From Bin87 sp965197635 (GTDB taxonomy: Bacteria > Chloroflexota > Dehalococcoidia > Lucifugimonadales > UBA3495), in NCBI GenBank assembly GCA_965197635.1, contig CBDANN010000008.1, forward strand, positions 1,860,001 to 1,924,000: a stretch of 64,000 nt of DNA, in the 5' to 3' direction. Positions 49,102 through 57,636 of this stretch are shown here, piece after piece. Both the position numbers and the translations under genes were made by a program. Under the pieces are notes generated by a model. The model made no database searches and was not told the DNA's origin. It saw nothing but the letters and a program-made list of their open reading frames with translations. The stretch's first letter is position 1; each line of letters opens with the position of its first letter.

Positions 49102-49230
49102 GTCATTGCGAGCGCAGCGTGGCAATCTCGTCGGCGTGGCAAGGTTGTTTGGGCATGGTTGGCGAATACCGGAACCGGATTGCCACGTGGTTCGACAAGA
49201 TCACCATGAGCGGCGCTCCTCGCAATGACA
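49101..49230. repeat. 130-bp element with nested inverted repeats (GAGCGCAGCG family)
   Basis: TGTCATTGCGAG (49101-49112) is inverted as CTCGCAATGACA (49219-49230), and inside it GTGGCAATC (49119-49127) is inverted as GATTGCCAC (49178-49186). The segment GTTCGACAAGATCACCATGA at 49189-49208 recurs, nearly identical, at 63218-63242. A one-armed copy occurs at 30474. It shares its first base with the preceding element. Confidence 0.7.
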
Positions 49231-49407
49231 AGTGGGTACGCATGAGCGATGGTGACACGGGGGTCGCCGCGTCGAGGTCCAAGCAAATGGTCTGGATCGG
49301 TCGGTTATGACGCGGTGTGCTTGACCCTTCGGCTGGGGCGCGATACCGTCAAAAGTGTCTGGCGCAACCATCCTCCCGCGGTATGCGCCGCCCATCGGAG
49401 GTACACC

Positions 49408-51354
49408 ATGGCTATTTCCACGAAAGTAACGCCGGGGGCCCCGGCCATATCCGCAGCGTCCCATCCTCTCGACCCGCTGACGGCAGACGAGATAGCCGAG
49501 GCTTCGACGATCCTGAAAGCCGAACGCCAGCTGGGCCCGCGCGTGCGATTCGAGACCATCGTTCTTCAGGAACCGGAAAAAGACGCGGTGATCGAGTTTC
49601 AGCCCGGCGCGCCGGTGCGGCGAAACGCGTTCATTGTGGTACTGGACAGCGACGCGGCGGCGACCTACGAGGCGGTGGTTTCTCTGGATGAACGGCGCAT
49701 CGTTTCCTGGCAGAATGTCCCCGGCGTCCAGCCCCGGGTGATGTTCGACGAGTTTGTCGAATGCGAGGCTGCGGTGAGGGCCGACCCCGGGTTCCAGGCG
49801 GCCATCAAGAAGCGTGGCATCACCGATCCCAGCCTTGTCATGGTGGACCCCTGGTCGGCCGGCAACTACGGGTTTGAAGACGAGGAGGGACGCCGGCTGG
49901 TTCTGGCGCGCAATTTCGTCCGGTCAAGCCCTACCGACAACGGGTACGCCCGCCCGATTGAAGGCGTCACCGCCGTCGTGGACCTCAACAGCATGGAGGT
50001 GGTGCGGATCGACGACTACGGCGTGGTGCCGCTTCCCCCGGAATCCGGCAACTACGCCGCCGAGTTCGCTGGCGGATTCCGCGAAGACCTGAAGCCACTG
50101 GAGATCACGCAACCGGAAGGGCCGAGCTTCCAGGTAGATGGCTGGGCGGTTACCTGGCAGAAGTGGCATCTGCGCGTCGGATTCACTCCCCGGGAGGGCC
50201 TGGTGATCCACACCTTGGGCTACGAGGATCAGGGCCGCATCAGGCCGATCCTGTACCGGGCTGCGCTGTCCGACATGGTGGTGCCCTACGGCGACCCCAG
50301 CAAAGACCATTACCGGAAAAACGCCTTCGATGCCGGAGAGTACGGCATCGGTTCCCTGACTAACTCCCTGACCCTGGGTTGCGATTGTCTGGGTGAGATT
50401 TATTATTTCGACGCGGTGCTGAACGATGGTCGCGGCGAACCATTCACCATCCCCAATGCCGTGTGTATGCACGAGGAGGACTACGGAATCCTGTGGAAGC
50501 ACACCGACTGGCGCGTCGGCAAGACCGAGGTGCGCCGCTCCCGCCGCCTCGTAATATCCAGCGTCGCCACCGTCGGCAACTACGAATACGGCTTCTTCTG
50601 GTATTTCTACCAGGACGGGACGATACAGCATGAGGTGAAGCTGACCGGCATCATCAACACTGCTGCCGTTCCCGAGGGAGAGACGCCAAAGTACGGAACG
50701 TTGGTCGCTCCACAGTTGAACGCCCACATCCACCAGCACTTCTTCAACTTCCGCCTGGACATGAGCGTTGACGGCGAGGAGAACTCGGTGTTTGAAGTGA
50801 ACACCGTCGCCGAGCCGCCAGGCCCGGACAACCCCCATAGCAACGCGTTCTACGCCGAGAAGACCCTGCTACCGACGGAACACGCGGCGCAGCGGGTGGT
50901 TGACCCGATGAGCGGACGTTATTGGCTGGTTTCCAACCCCGCAACCAAGAACGCCCTGGGACAGCCCGTGAGCTACAAGCTGATGCCGGGGGAAAACATC
51001 CTCCCCTTCGCGCATCCCGACGCCAGCATCATCAAGCGCGCCGGTTTCATGACCAAGCACCTGTGGGTCACGCCCTACGACCGCAACGAAATATCGGCCA
51101 CCGGGCCGTACCCCAACCAGCACCCGGGCGGCGCGGGACTCCCCGAATACACGAAGAACAACCGCAACGTTGAAGACACTGACGTGGTGCTCTGGTACAC
51201 ATTGGGCTACCACCACGTGCCACGGCCCGAGGACTGGCCCATCGCGCCGGTGGCTTATTGCGGCTTCAGTCTGAAGCCCGTAGGGTTCTTCGATATGAAC
51301 CCGGTGTTGGACGTACCACCCAGCGACCATTGCGACGCCGCGTGCCATGGCTAA
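49408..51354 (+). CDS. Copper-dependent (topaquinone) primary-amine oxidase
   Basis: A 648-residue copper amine oxidase that would oxidise primary amines to aldehydes with release of ammonia and hydrogen peroxide. The cofactor Tyr392 sits in TVGNYEYGFFWYF; the catalytic base is Asp308 in AFDAGEYGIGSL, 84 residues earlier, as in the Arthrobacter enzyme. Copper ligands are the His pair in LNAHIHQHFFNF and the later His in GYHHVPRPEDWPI. The ATG at 49408 follows CGGAGGT; the frame extending to 49249 covers repeat sequence. A P450 gene follows closely, which suggests a catabolic pair. No export signal is seen. Confidence 0.95.
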   Translation: MAISTKVTPGAPAISAASHPLDPLTADEIAEASTILKAERQLGPRVRFETIVLQEPEKDAVIEFQPGAPVRRNAFIVVLDSDAAATYEAVVSLDERRIVSWQNVPGVQPRVMFDEFVECEAAVRADPGFQAAIKKRGITDPSLVMVDPWSAGNYGFEDEEGRRLVLARNFVRSSPTDNGYARPIEGVTAVVDLNSMEVVRIDDYGVVPLPPESGNYAAEFAGGFREDLKPLEITQPEGPSFQVDGWAVTWQKWHLRVGFTPREGLVIHTLGYEDQGRIRPILYRAALSDMVVPYGDPSKDHYRKNAFDAGEYGIGSLTNSLTLGCDCLGEIYYFDAVLNDGRGEPFTIPNAVCMHEEDYGILWKHTDWRVGKTEVRRSRRLVISSVATVGNYEYGFFWYFYQDGTIQHEVKLTGIINTAAVPEGETPKYGTLVAPQLNAHIHQHFFNFRLDMSVDGEENSVFEVNTVAEPPGPDNPHSNAFYAEKTLLPTEHAAQRVVDPMSGRYWLVSNPATKNALGQPVSYKLMPGENILPFAHPDASIIKRAGFMTKHLWVTPYDRNEISATGPYPNQHPGGAGLPEYTKNNRNVEDTDVVLWYTLGYHHVPRPEDWPIAPVAYCGFSLKPVGFFDMNPVLDVPPSDHCDAACHG

Positions 51355-51402
51355 AATGTGCCGGCTCAAAGCATCGACGCCGCATACCGGCGTGAGGTGA
51401 TC

Positions 51403-52800
51403 ATGACCACATACACCGTACCTTATCCCCCAAAACCAGCGGTTGACCGCGCCGGGCTACCCCCCGGCCCACCCGAATGGCCCATAGTGGGTCAGTCCTT
51501 CCAGTATGTGTTCAACCTCTTGGGATTCCTGCGTGAGGCCGCCACCTACGGCGACTTAGTCACATTGTCGGTAAAACCGGTCCTGGCGTACCTGGTCAAT
51601 CACCCGGAACTCATCCAGGAGGTTTTCGTCACCAACCACCAGAGCGTGGGCCGCGGCCGTATGACCGAGACCCTGCAATACCTGATGGGCTACGGACTGG
51701 TCACCGCCGACGGCCCGCTGCACCTGCGCCAGCGTCGCCTGATGCAGCCCCAGTTTCACCACCGACGCATCGCCGCCTACGGCGAGACCATGGCAGAATT
51801 CACCCGTCGGCACGAGGGGAGCTGGCAGGACGGCGCCAGGGTTGACCTGGCCAGCGCAATGAGCGAACTGACCCTGCACATCGTCGTCAAGACCCTGTTC
51901 GGCCTGGAGTTGCCCGACACGGTGCGACGCATCGGCGCCGCCTTTGAACTCAGCAACAACTACATCAAGGCACGGGATAACCAGCCCCCGACCCTGCGAC
52001 GCCTGTTCCACCGCCTGCCCCTGCCTTTCACCCGCCGTTTCAAGCGAGCGCTGGCCTATCTGGACGAAACGACCTATGGCCTCATCGAGGAGCGCCGCCG
52101 GTCGGGGCCGGAGAGCAACGACCTGTTGTCCCTACTGCTTAACGCCAGGGACGAAGAAGCCGACGATCCCGAAGATGCGGTGATGATCGACCGACAGTTA
52201 CGGGACGAGGTTATCACTCTCTTCGCCGCCGGCCACGAAACCACGGCCGTAGCCCTGACCTGGACCTGGTATCTGCTGGCCACTCACCCCGACATACAGG
52301 CCCGCTTTCACGCCGAACTGGACGCAGCCCTGGGCGGCCGGCCCCCGACCCCGGACGACCTGCCCAGGCTGCCCTTCACCGAACGGATACTCACCGAGTC
52401 AATGCGTCTCTACCCGCCCATTTGGTCCACTGGTCGCATGACCTTTGAACCCATCACGCTGGGGAGCTACCACATCCCGGCCGGCGCGGCGTTGATTGCC
52501 CCTCAATTCATTATCCAGCGCGACCCCCGGTGGTTCGATGACCCGTTGGAGTTCCTGCCGGATCGATGGACGCCGGAGTTCCGCGAAAGTTTGCCCCGGT
52601 TCGCTTACTACCCATTTGGAGGCGGGCCCCGCCTATGCATCGGGGAGGGTTTCGCGTGGATGGAAGCCATGCTGGTGTTGGCCACGCTGGGACAGCGTTG
52701 GACGATGCGGCCCGACCCGCAGCACAAGGTCGAGTTGTTGCCGCTAATATCACTGCGTCCCAAAGGGGGTATGCCCATGTTCCTGGAACGACGCAATTGA
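51403..52800 (+). CDS. Cytochrome P450
   Basis: A 465-residue soluble P450. The proline-rich GLPPGPPEWPIVGQSFQY near the start, I-helix FAAGHETTAVALTW near residue 274, ExxR in TESMRLYPPIWSTGRM near residue 331, and heme loop YPFGGGPRLCIGEGFAWME with Cys412 all match. The layout resembles CYP102/CYP4-like fatty acid or alkane hydroxylases, but the substrate is not known. The ATG at 51403 is preceded by GTGAGGTGAT, 48 bases after the amine oxidase stop, so both are probably one operon. No ferredoxin or reductase gene is adjacent. Confidence 0.95.
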   Translation: MTTYTVPYPPKPAVDRAGLPPGPPEWPIVGQSFQYVFNLLGFLREAATYGDLVTLSVKPVLAYLVNHPELIQEVFVTNHQSVGRGRMTETLQYLMGYGLVTADGPLHLRQRRLMQPQFHHRRIAAYGETMAEFTRRHEGSWQDGARVDLASAMSELTLHIVVKTLFGLELPDTVRRIGAAFELSNNYIKARDNQPPTLRRLFHRLPLPFTRRFKRALAYLDETTYGLIEERRRSGPESNDLLSLLLNARDEEADDPEDAVMIDRQLRDEVITLFAAGHETTAVALTWTWYLLATHPDIQARFHAELDAALGGRPPTPDDLPRLPFTERILTESMRLYPPIWSTGRMTFEPITLGSYHIPAGAALIAPQFIIQRDPRWFDDPLEFLPDRWTPEFRESLPRFAYYPFGGGPRLCIGEGFAWMEAMLVLATLGQRWTMRPDPQHKVELLPLISLRPKGGMPMFLERRN

Positions 52801-53175
52801 AGTCAGAGTTAACGGGAATCCGCTTTCAAGATCGGGACCCTTCTGGCCAGCCCAAGCATCCGTTTCAAAAGTGGCCGGGGAGGAGTGAGCGGGATGGGAT
52901 AAAGCCCCGTGCTGAGCCTATTTCGTGGTGTCAAGTTTATCGTCGCAGAAGGTTTGCATCTTTCCAGTTGAAGCTCCTGGGTTCGAGCACGCAACACTTT
53001 GCGGAACAGCAAACCGGGCCGATCCCCGCATACCGCCCCGACGAACCCCTCACACAGCCGTCACGTTACAGGCGCCGCTGACCCCGCGTTCCTAACCTCC
53101 GTCGACCGGCTCAGGTCACCTTCGGTCGGTGGCCCGAGGCTCCTTTGGCGGTAGCTACCGCACTCCGCGGGTCCG
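52801..53175. other. Intergenic region between convergent genes
   Basis: About 375 bp. Short GC-rich hairpins occur near 53160-53195 (GTCCGC/GCGGAC) and could terminate the minus-strand gene. Otherwise I see nothing supported. Confidence 0.4.
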
Positions 53176-54087
53176 CTAAAGGTCCGCAGCGGTCCCGCGA
53201 CCCAACATGGTGCGTCGGCTAGGTTCGAGGTTGTGGGCGCTTCTTCTGCCAACTCCGTAGATTTCCGCGATCAAGGCAGCGCCGACAGCAAAAACCATGT
53301 AGGCGAAAACGCACATCGCGTGCCACATATACCCCAGGTTCAACTTTGCCAAAGCCTCTTCACGACTGTAGCCCAACTCAACGAAGTCAATCTTCCAGGT
53401 AGTCAGCAAATTGTGATCCGGGAGCACCATCGGCAATCCTGGCGAAATATAAACACTCAGCGCGGCGACCATGCCCGCGATTGTTGAGACCAAGCCGACG
53501 GCCACGGTGATCGACAGCAAAAATCGTCGGTCTTGCTCGTTGAGGTTGATGACCGGGTCACGCAATATCAATAATATTATGAACGCCGCGGCCAACACCG
53601 GCATCGAGACGGCGAATTGTATCCAAACGGAGGCGTTGGAGATGACGACGATGACCGCGTACACGAATGCCACCGGAGGCAACACGGTCAAAGCCGCTCT
53701 GCGGAGCGGGCGAACCTCGGTCGGCGTACGTTTTCGCTGCCAACTCCACAGCAGTTGAAACATCAAACCGGCGCAGGTTGAGAGCGAGAGGTTAACCAAA
53801 AGCGCCAACATATATGGCATATGGGTGCCGAAGAAATCGCCGATAGCACTGAAACTGTAATGATCCATGCCGATCGGTGCGAACTGAAGCAACGGAGTGC
53901 TCAACAGGAAGAATAGAGAAACCGAGAAGAAATCGCGCAGGCCGGCGCCTTGGCTGGGCACGAGGAATCCCTGAGCCAGGACCAACCCGATCACGAGACC
54001 TGAGTAGGCCATTGGCATCCATGTGACGTCCCACGCCAACCACGAAAAAGCATATCCAGCACCGGCTATGAACAGTGCGAGCAACAA
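53176..54087 (-). CDS. Multi-span membrane protein coupled to an HTH regulator
   Basis: A 303-residue protein with about eight hydrophobic spans, at roughly residues 5-45, 55-70, 85-110, 130-155, 158-175, 192-218 and 250-275. A soluble loop with LTTWKIDFVELGYSREEALA lies near residue 230. It starts with TTG at 54087, 6 bases after the stop of the HTH gene, behind TAAGGAA. No family was recognised. The tight coupling implies that the regulator and membrane protein work together, perhaps as a sensor-regulator pair. Confidence 0.65.
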   Translation of the reverse strand: MLLALFIAGAGYAFSWLAWDVTWMPMAYSGLVIGLVLAQGFLVPSQGAGLRDFFSVSLFFLLSTPLLQFAPIGMDHYSFSAIGDFFGTHMPYMLALLVNLSLSTCAGLMFQLLWSWQRKRTPTEVRPLRRAALTVLPPVAFVYAVIVVISNASVWIQFAVSMPVLAAAFIILLILRDPVINLNEQDRRFLLSITVAVGLVSTIAGMVAALSVYISPGLPMVLPDHNLLTTWKIDFVELGYSREEALAKLNLGYMWHAMCVFAYMVFAVGAALIAEIYGVGRRSAHNLEPSRRTMLGRGTAADL

Positions 54088-54092
54088 ATTCC

Positions 54093-54563
54093 TTAGAATG
54101 CCGGAGCGGACCGTTCCGTCTTCGTTTGCCAGGGCCCCGCCTGCGGCTGGCGTAGTGCCGTCTTCATTGCCATTGGTTTCGGCAACTCCGTCCCATTCCC
54201 GGACCGGTGGGACTGTCGGGTCAATGCCCTTGGAATACGTCTTTCGAGAAAAATGTGGTTGTCATTGGTCAACCCGGCCAGGAGGATCAGCCCGTCTAAC
54301 TCGACCTGGGATAGATCCAAGGCAGTGCCGAAGGCTTGCAATCTTCGCACCGTCGGGCGGGTATGCCCGGACTCCCACCTCGAGACTGTGGCGTGGCTGT
54401 ATCTCTCCGTATAGTCGCTGTCGACCGTCGCCATGCGCCGTAGCAGTTCTTCTTGGGTCAGACCCCGCCGGCCGTTGCCTGATAGGAAAGATTCACGGTA
54501 AGCCCGCATCAACATTCCCACTTGGGTGGCCCGCTGCCGCTGCACTTCACGTTCTGGAGTCAT
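54093..54563 (-). CDS. XRE-family helix-turn-helix regulator
   Basis: A 156-residue protein. Residues 17-95 form an XRE/Cro HTH: MLMRAYRESFLSGNGRRGLT then QEELLRRMATVDSDYTERYS, the recognition helix in HATVSRWESGHTRPTVRRLQ and the closing helix AFGTALDLSQVELDGLIL. The insert between the first helices is longer than usual. The C-terminal 50 residues are basic, Pro-rich and probably unstructured. It sits directly upstream of a membrane protein gene, likely its co-acting partner. Confidence 0.85.
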   Translation of the reverse strand: MTPEREVQRQRATQVGMLMRAYRESFLSGNGRRGLTQEELLRRMATVDSDYTERYSHATVSRWESGHTRPTVRRLQAFGTALDLSQVELDGLILLAGLTNDNHIFLERRIPRALTRQSHRSGNGTELPKPMAMKTALRQPQAGPWQTKTERSAPAF

Positions 54564-55227
54564 CGTTTGTCACGCGCCACTAGGAAAGAGTGGCGAGAGC
54601 AGAAGGATACAGAAGGATATACGATCGCGTTGACACGTATTTGTCATTATCTCCGAGTGTCGCCTCAAGGGCAAGACGCCCTTTTGGGGGATCCTCAAGG
54701 AAAACTATCTGGTTGAGCGCCCGGAATTCCATCGTGGCTTGTTGACACAGTGCAACCGTCAACAAGCCACCGAGTTCGGCAGATACCACTCCCCGGTCAT
54801 CCCGAACCTGGCGCAAGATGTGTGTGAGGCCATGAGGCGCAGTATTGCCAATCGTCGCTAACGTCGCGGAAACGGGCAACGCCCGTCCCGATATCGTGTT
54901 GATTTGCATCGCGTTACCCTGGCGCTTCACTTGGGCATGTTCCCCAGCCGAAGGCTCCGGGTTAACTCTCCGATAGTCTCGCTGTCGTCTGGCTGACTTT
55001 CGCAACGGCCTCGACATCGGCAATCGACACGGATTGGCATCATTTATGGTGCTTGCGGCGGGCCGCCTGGACATCCTCCCGCCAAAACATGCGAACCCGC
55101 CGCTGATCCTGATGTGGGCCTTTCGGCGCCGATGCCGTCGACGGCCAGCACGGGTGGTGATAGGATGCCAAAGGCTTTGGTAGCAAAAACGAGCGTCGGA
55201 ACACGGATAGAATCGGAGGATCAGCTC
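54564..55227. other. Gap with no confident gene
   Basis: This 660-bp stretch carries one open minus-strand frame (54580-54907 and beyond) with partly protein-like sequence such as EDPPKGRLALEATLGDNDKY. There is no start that fits and no recognised family, so I do not call a gene. It should hold the promoters for the HTH gene and the aminotransferase gene. Confidence 0.4.
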
Positions 55228-56433
55228 ATGCAAGGGAACGGCTTGGATTACTCTGCGCTCTTCAACAGGAGCCTGCCTCCGCCTGCTGCTCCGTGGGAAG
55301 GCCACCCGAAGTACAATTTCATTGGTGGCCATAGCGACCCCGAACTGGTTCCTACGGAAGGGTTTATTGAGTCCGCCGCCAGGGTGTTCCGGGGCAACCC
55401 CAGGAACATCTCCATGTATAACTTCGACGGCGGGCCGCAGGGTATCGTGCCGCTACGCAGTTTCCTGGTTGACAAACTTGCCGAGCATCGCGGAATTGAA
55501 GTAACGACAGATGAAGTCCTGATTACTTCGGGGTCCGGCCAGGGGATCGAGTTAATTAACGAAATCCTATTGGAGGAGGGTGACACCGCAATCGTCGAAT
55601 CGTTCAGTTTCTCCGGCGCCCTGGGCAATTTGAGGCGTAGGAAAGTCAACATCGTCGGTGTCGAGGTGGATCAGGACGGCATGAGCATGGACCATTTGGC
55701 CCAGGCGCTCGAACAGCTTCGCAACCAGGGAGTGCGGCCCAAGTACATCTACACCATCCCGACTCTCCAGAACCCCACTGGCACTGTGTTGACCATGGAG
55801 CGCCGGAGGCGAATGCTGGAACTGAGCGAAGAATTTGGCGTCCCGATATTCGAGGATGAATGCTACGCCGACCTCATATTCGAGGGCGATTACGAGAACG
55901 CGATCCGATCCCTGGACGACACCAACCGAGTGCTGCACATAGGATCTTTCTCTAAAACGCTGGGGCCGGGTACTCGCCTTGGTTACGTGGTCGCGCCTTG
56001 GGAGGTGATGAGCCGATTGCTTTCCCGCAAGAACGACGCCGGCACCGGAGTCATGGACCAAATGATTGTGGGCGACTACTTCGCCAACCACTATGAAGAC
56101 CACATCTTGGAGATGCGATCGGCCTTGAAACGCAAGTGCGACGCGCTCAGCAGCGCTCTCCGTGAGTCATTCGGGCCGAGTATCGATTTTGAAGTGCCCA
56201 GAGGCGGGATGTACTTGTGGGTCAAACTGCCCTCGGGAGTTGATTCTCGCGAACTGGTCGGCCCAGCCCTCAGGGAAGGCATCGCCTTCAACCCCGGGCC
56301 GGATTGGTCGGCAGACCCGGAAGCAGCCGCCAACTATGTTCGACTTTGCTTCGCGCTCCCTTCCGAGGACGAAATATGGGAAGGAGTGGGAAAAATGGCA
56401 GACGTGTTCAGGAGGGAGGGCGCGCTTCCCTGA
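55228..56433 (+). CDS. PLP-dependent aminotransferase (MocR/2-aminoadipate aminotransferase type)
   Basis: A 401-residue fold-type I enzyme. The frame is open from 55114, but the ATG at 55228 follows TCGGAGGATC and gives a family-like start. Features are FDGGPQGIVPLRSFLVDKLA near residue 70, TSGSGQGIELINEILLEEGD near residue 98, TIPTLQNPTGTVLTMERRR near residue 180, the Schiff-base lysine in IGSFSKTLGPGTRLGYVVAP near residue 240 and RGGMYLWVKLP near residue 325. It lacks the GntR domain of true MocR proteins, resembling LysN-like 2-aminoadipate or aromatic aminotransferases. Confidence 0.92.
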   Translation: MQGNGLDYSALFNRSLPPPAAPWEGHPKYNFIGGHSDPELVPTEGFIESAARVFRGNPRNISMYNFDGGPQGIVPLRSFLVDKLAEHRGIEVTTDEVLITSGSGQGIELINEILLEEGDTAIVESFSFSGALGNLRRRKVNIVGVEVDQDGMSMDHLAQALEQLRNQGVRPKYIYTIPTLQNPTGTVLTMERRRRMLELSEEFGVPIFEDECYADLIFEGDYENAIRSLDDTNRVLHIGSFSKTLGPGTRLGYVVAPWEVMSRLLSRKNDAGTGVMDQMIVGDYFANHYEDHILEMRSALKRKCDALSSALRESFGPSIDFEVPRGGMYLWVKLPSGVDSRELVGPALREGIAFNPGPDWSADPEAAANYVRLCFALPSEDEIWEGVGKMADVFRREGALP

Positions 56434-56614
56434 ACTCTTGATCAGACCCACCATGGTCATGCTTCGGGCGTTGCTGATTGCCGAAGCTCGGAAACGGCGT
56501 CGGCACGCGCGTCTATCCGCGATTTCGGTGGACTGCTAACCCACGAACCGCGGCGCAAGCGGTTCTGATGGATTTAGAACCACGCGAAGTCGTTGGGTTC
56601 CTGCTCAAACTGGA

Positions 56615-56815
56615 TTGTTGCTGCACCATGTGGGCTACTTCCAGGTTTCCGGCCAACCCACGGAACCAACCGCCACTTCGGCAGAGTCCGTAACGGCGAG
56701 CGAGGACTCGGCGGGGTCGTTTCGGAGGATCGGCGATGTCAACGGCGACACGCTGAACCGAATCCAAGCCTATATCGACCACGACACGGTGACCCCTAAA
56801 CTGAAGCCAAGGTGA
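56615..56815 (+). CDS. Short frame of uncertain status upstream of the IS630 remnant
   Basis: A 66-residue frame: MLLHHVGYFQVSGQPTEPTA, then a Thr/Ser-rich stretch and RRIGDVNGDTLNRIQAYIDH. The second half looks protein-like (RRIGD-N-DTLNRI-AYID). It may be a fragment of a gene cut by the insertion sequence at 56796. No start signal is obvious and no family was recognised. Confidence 0.3.
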   Translation: MLLHHVGYFQVSGQPTEPTATSAESVTASEDSAGSFRRIGDVNGDTLNRIQAYIDHDTVTPKLKPR

Positions 56816-56984
56816 AATCTACATTTGCGCAGCCGGAGAAAGCGGCTTGGGCACCGCCAATCAATGCTTCTGCTCGTGCGTTCAGGACGGTCCGGCAGCG
56901 GCGTTTGACTTCCTCGCGCCGGGTGGTCAGACCAGTGAAAAAGTCGCCCACCTTCTCTTGCACTGCGGCACGGGTGCCCAGGCA
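56796..56984 (-). mobile_element. IS630-type transposase C-terminal fragment, inverted copy
   Basis: On the minus strand LGTRAAVQEKVGDFFTGLTT RREEVKRRCRTVLNARA and the terminal VDFTLASV* match the C-terminal 60 residues of the plus-strand fragment at 57059-57577 (LGTRAAVREKVGDFFTGLTN). The copies are about 80% alike and in head-to-head orientation, so a 190-bp inverted repeat separates roughly 400 bp. No catalytic acid is included. Confidence 0.8.
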
Positions 56985-57017
56985 CCGAGCCTGCCCCGTA
57001 CCCCGATACGGGGTCAG

Positions 57018-57577
57018 CAGCTGCCTGAAAGTGGGCGCTGAAAGGCGAACCAGCCCTGGTGGACTCCACCAGCCCGCGACGAGGGGAGAAGGCCAGCTAC
57101 TACTCGGCGATGTGTCTGGAGACCGGCGAGGTAGGGGTGATGGAACTGGAGGGTAACAGCAACTCCGCATCCTCGGTTGGTTTCCTGAGACAGTTGCGGG
57201 CGCGGCACATCGAACCGCTGACGGTGACCTCGGACAATGCGCCAGTACATCGAGGCGACGCGCTACGGACGTATCTGACCACGCCGGGTTTGAACCTGCG
57301 CTTGGTGAATCTGCTCACCTACAGCCCAGACTTCAACGCTGACGAGGCCATTTGGGGTTGGGCGCGTGAGGAGACGACCGCCAACCGGCGCCTGGGCACC
57401 CGTGCCGCGGTGCGGGAGAAGGTGGGCGACTTTTTCACTGGCCTGACCAACCGGCGCGAGGAAGTCAAACGCCGCTGCCGGACCGTGCTGCAAGCGAAAG
57501 CGGACGAATTCATCAGCAACACCCCAGCCGACTTTCTCCGCCCTACCTATGTAGATTTCACCTTGGCTTCCATTTAG
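57018..57577 (+). pseudogene. IS630 family transposase, 5'-truncated
   Basis: The frame from about 57018 reads KGEPALVDSTSPRRGEKASY and continues to a stop at 57577, with an in-frame ATG-less start (conceptual start GTG/ATG near 57059 only). TVTSDNAPVHRGDALRTYLT holds the second D and YSPDFNADEAIWGWAREETT the final E of the DDE site. The N-terminal HTH and first D are missing, replaced by sequence from the inverted copy. It is a dead remnant about 175 residues long, against about 340 for the intact family. The sequence after the stop (TTTAGACGCGATTGC) resembles the terminal repeat at 29381. Confidence 0.85.
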
Positions 57578-57636
57578 ACGCGATTGCTCTGTGGGCGCAG
57601 GTTGATTGTTGCCCCTCGACCGTTTTTACCCGCACG

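Larger units (their letters stand above)
48779..49407. other. Repeat-filled intergenic region
   Basis: The 630 bp between divergent genes holds two abutting repeat elements (48975-49101 and 49101-49230) and no convincing gene. Promoters of both flanking genes should lie here. Confidence 0.6.

Noticed and set aside
49249..49407. N-terminal extension of the amine oxidase
   Set aside because: It covers repeat sequence and lacks a ribosome site; the ATG at 49408 has CGGAGGT upstream.
52970..53010. Possible tRNA T-arm (GGGTTCGAGCACG)
   Set aside because: No matching acceptor stem, anticodon arm or D-loop could be built around it.
54580..55332. 250-residue minus-strand frame upstream of the HTH gene
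   Set aside because: Only about 100 residues look protein-like, no family was recognised and the start overlaps the aminotransferase gene; left as an undetermined region.
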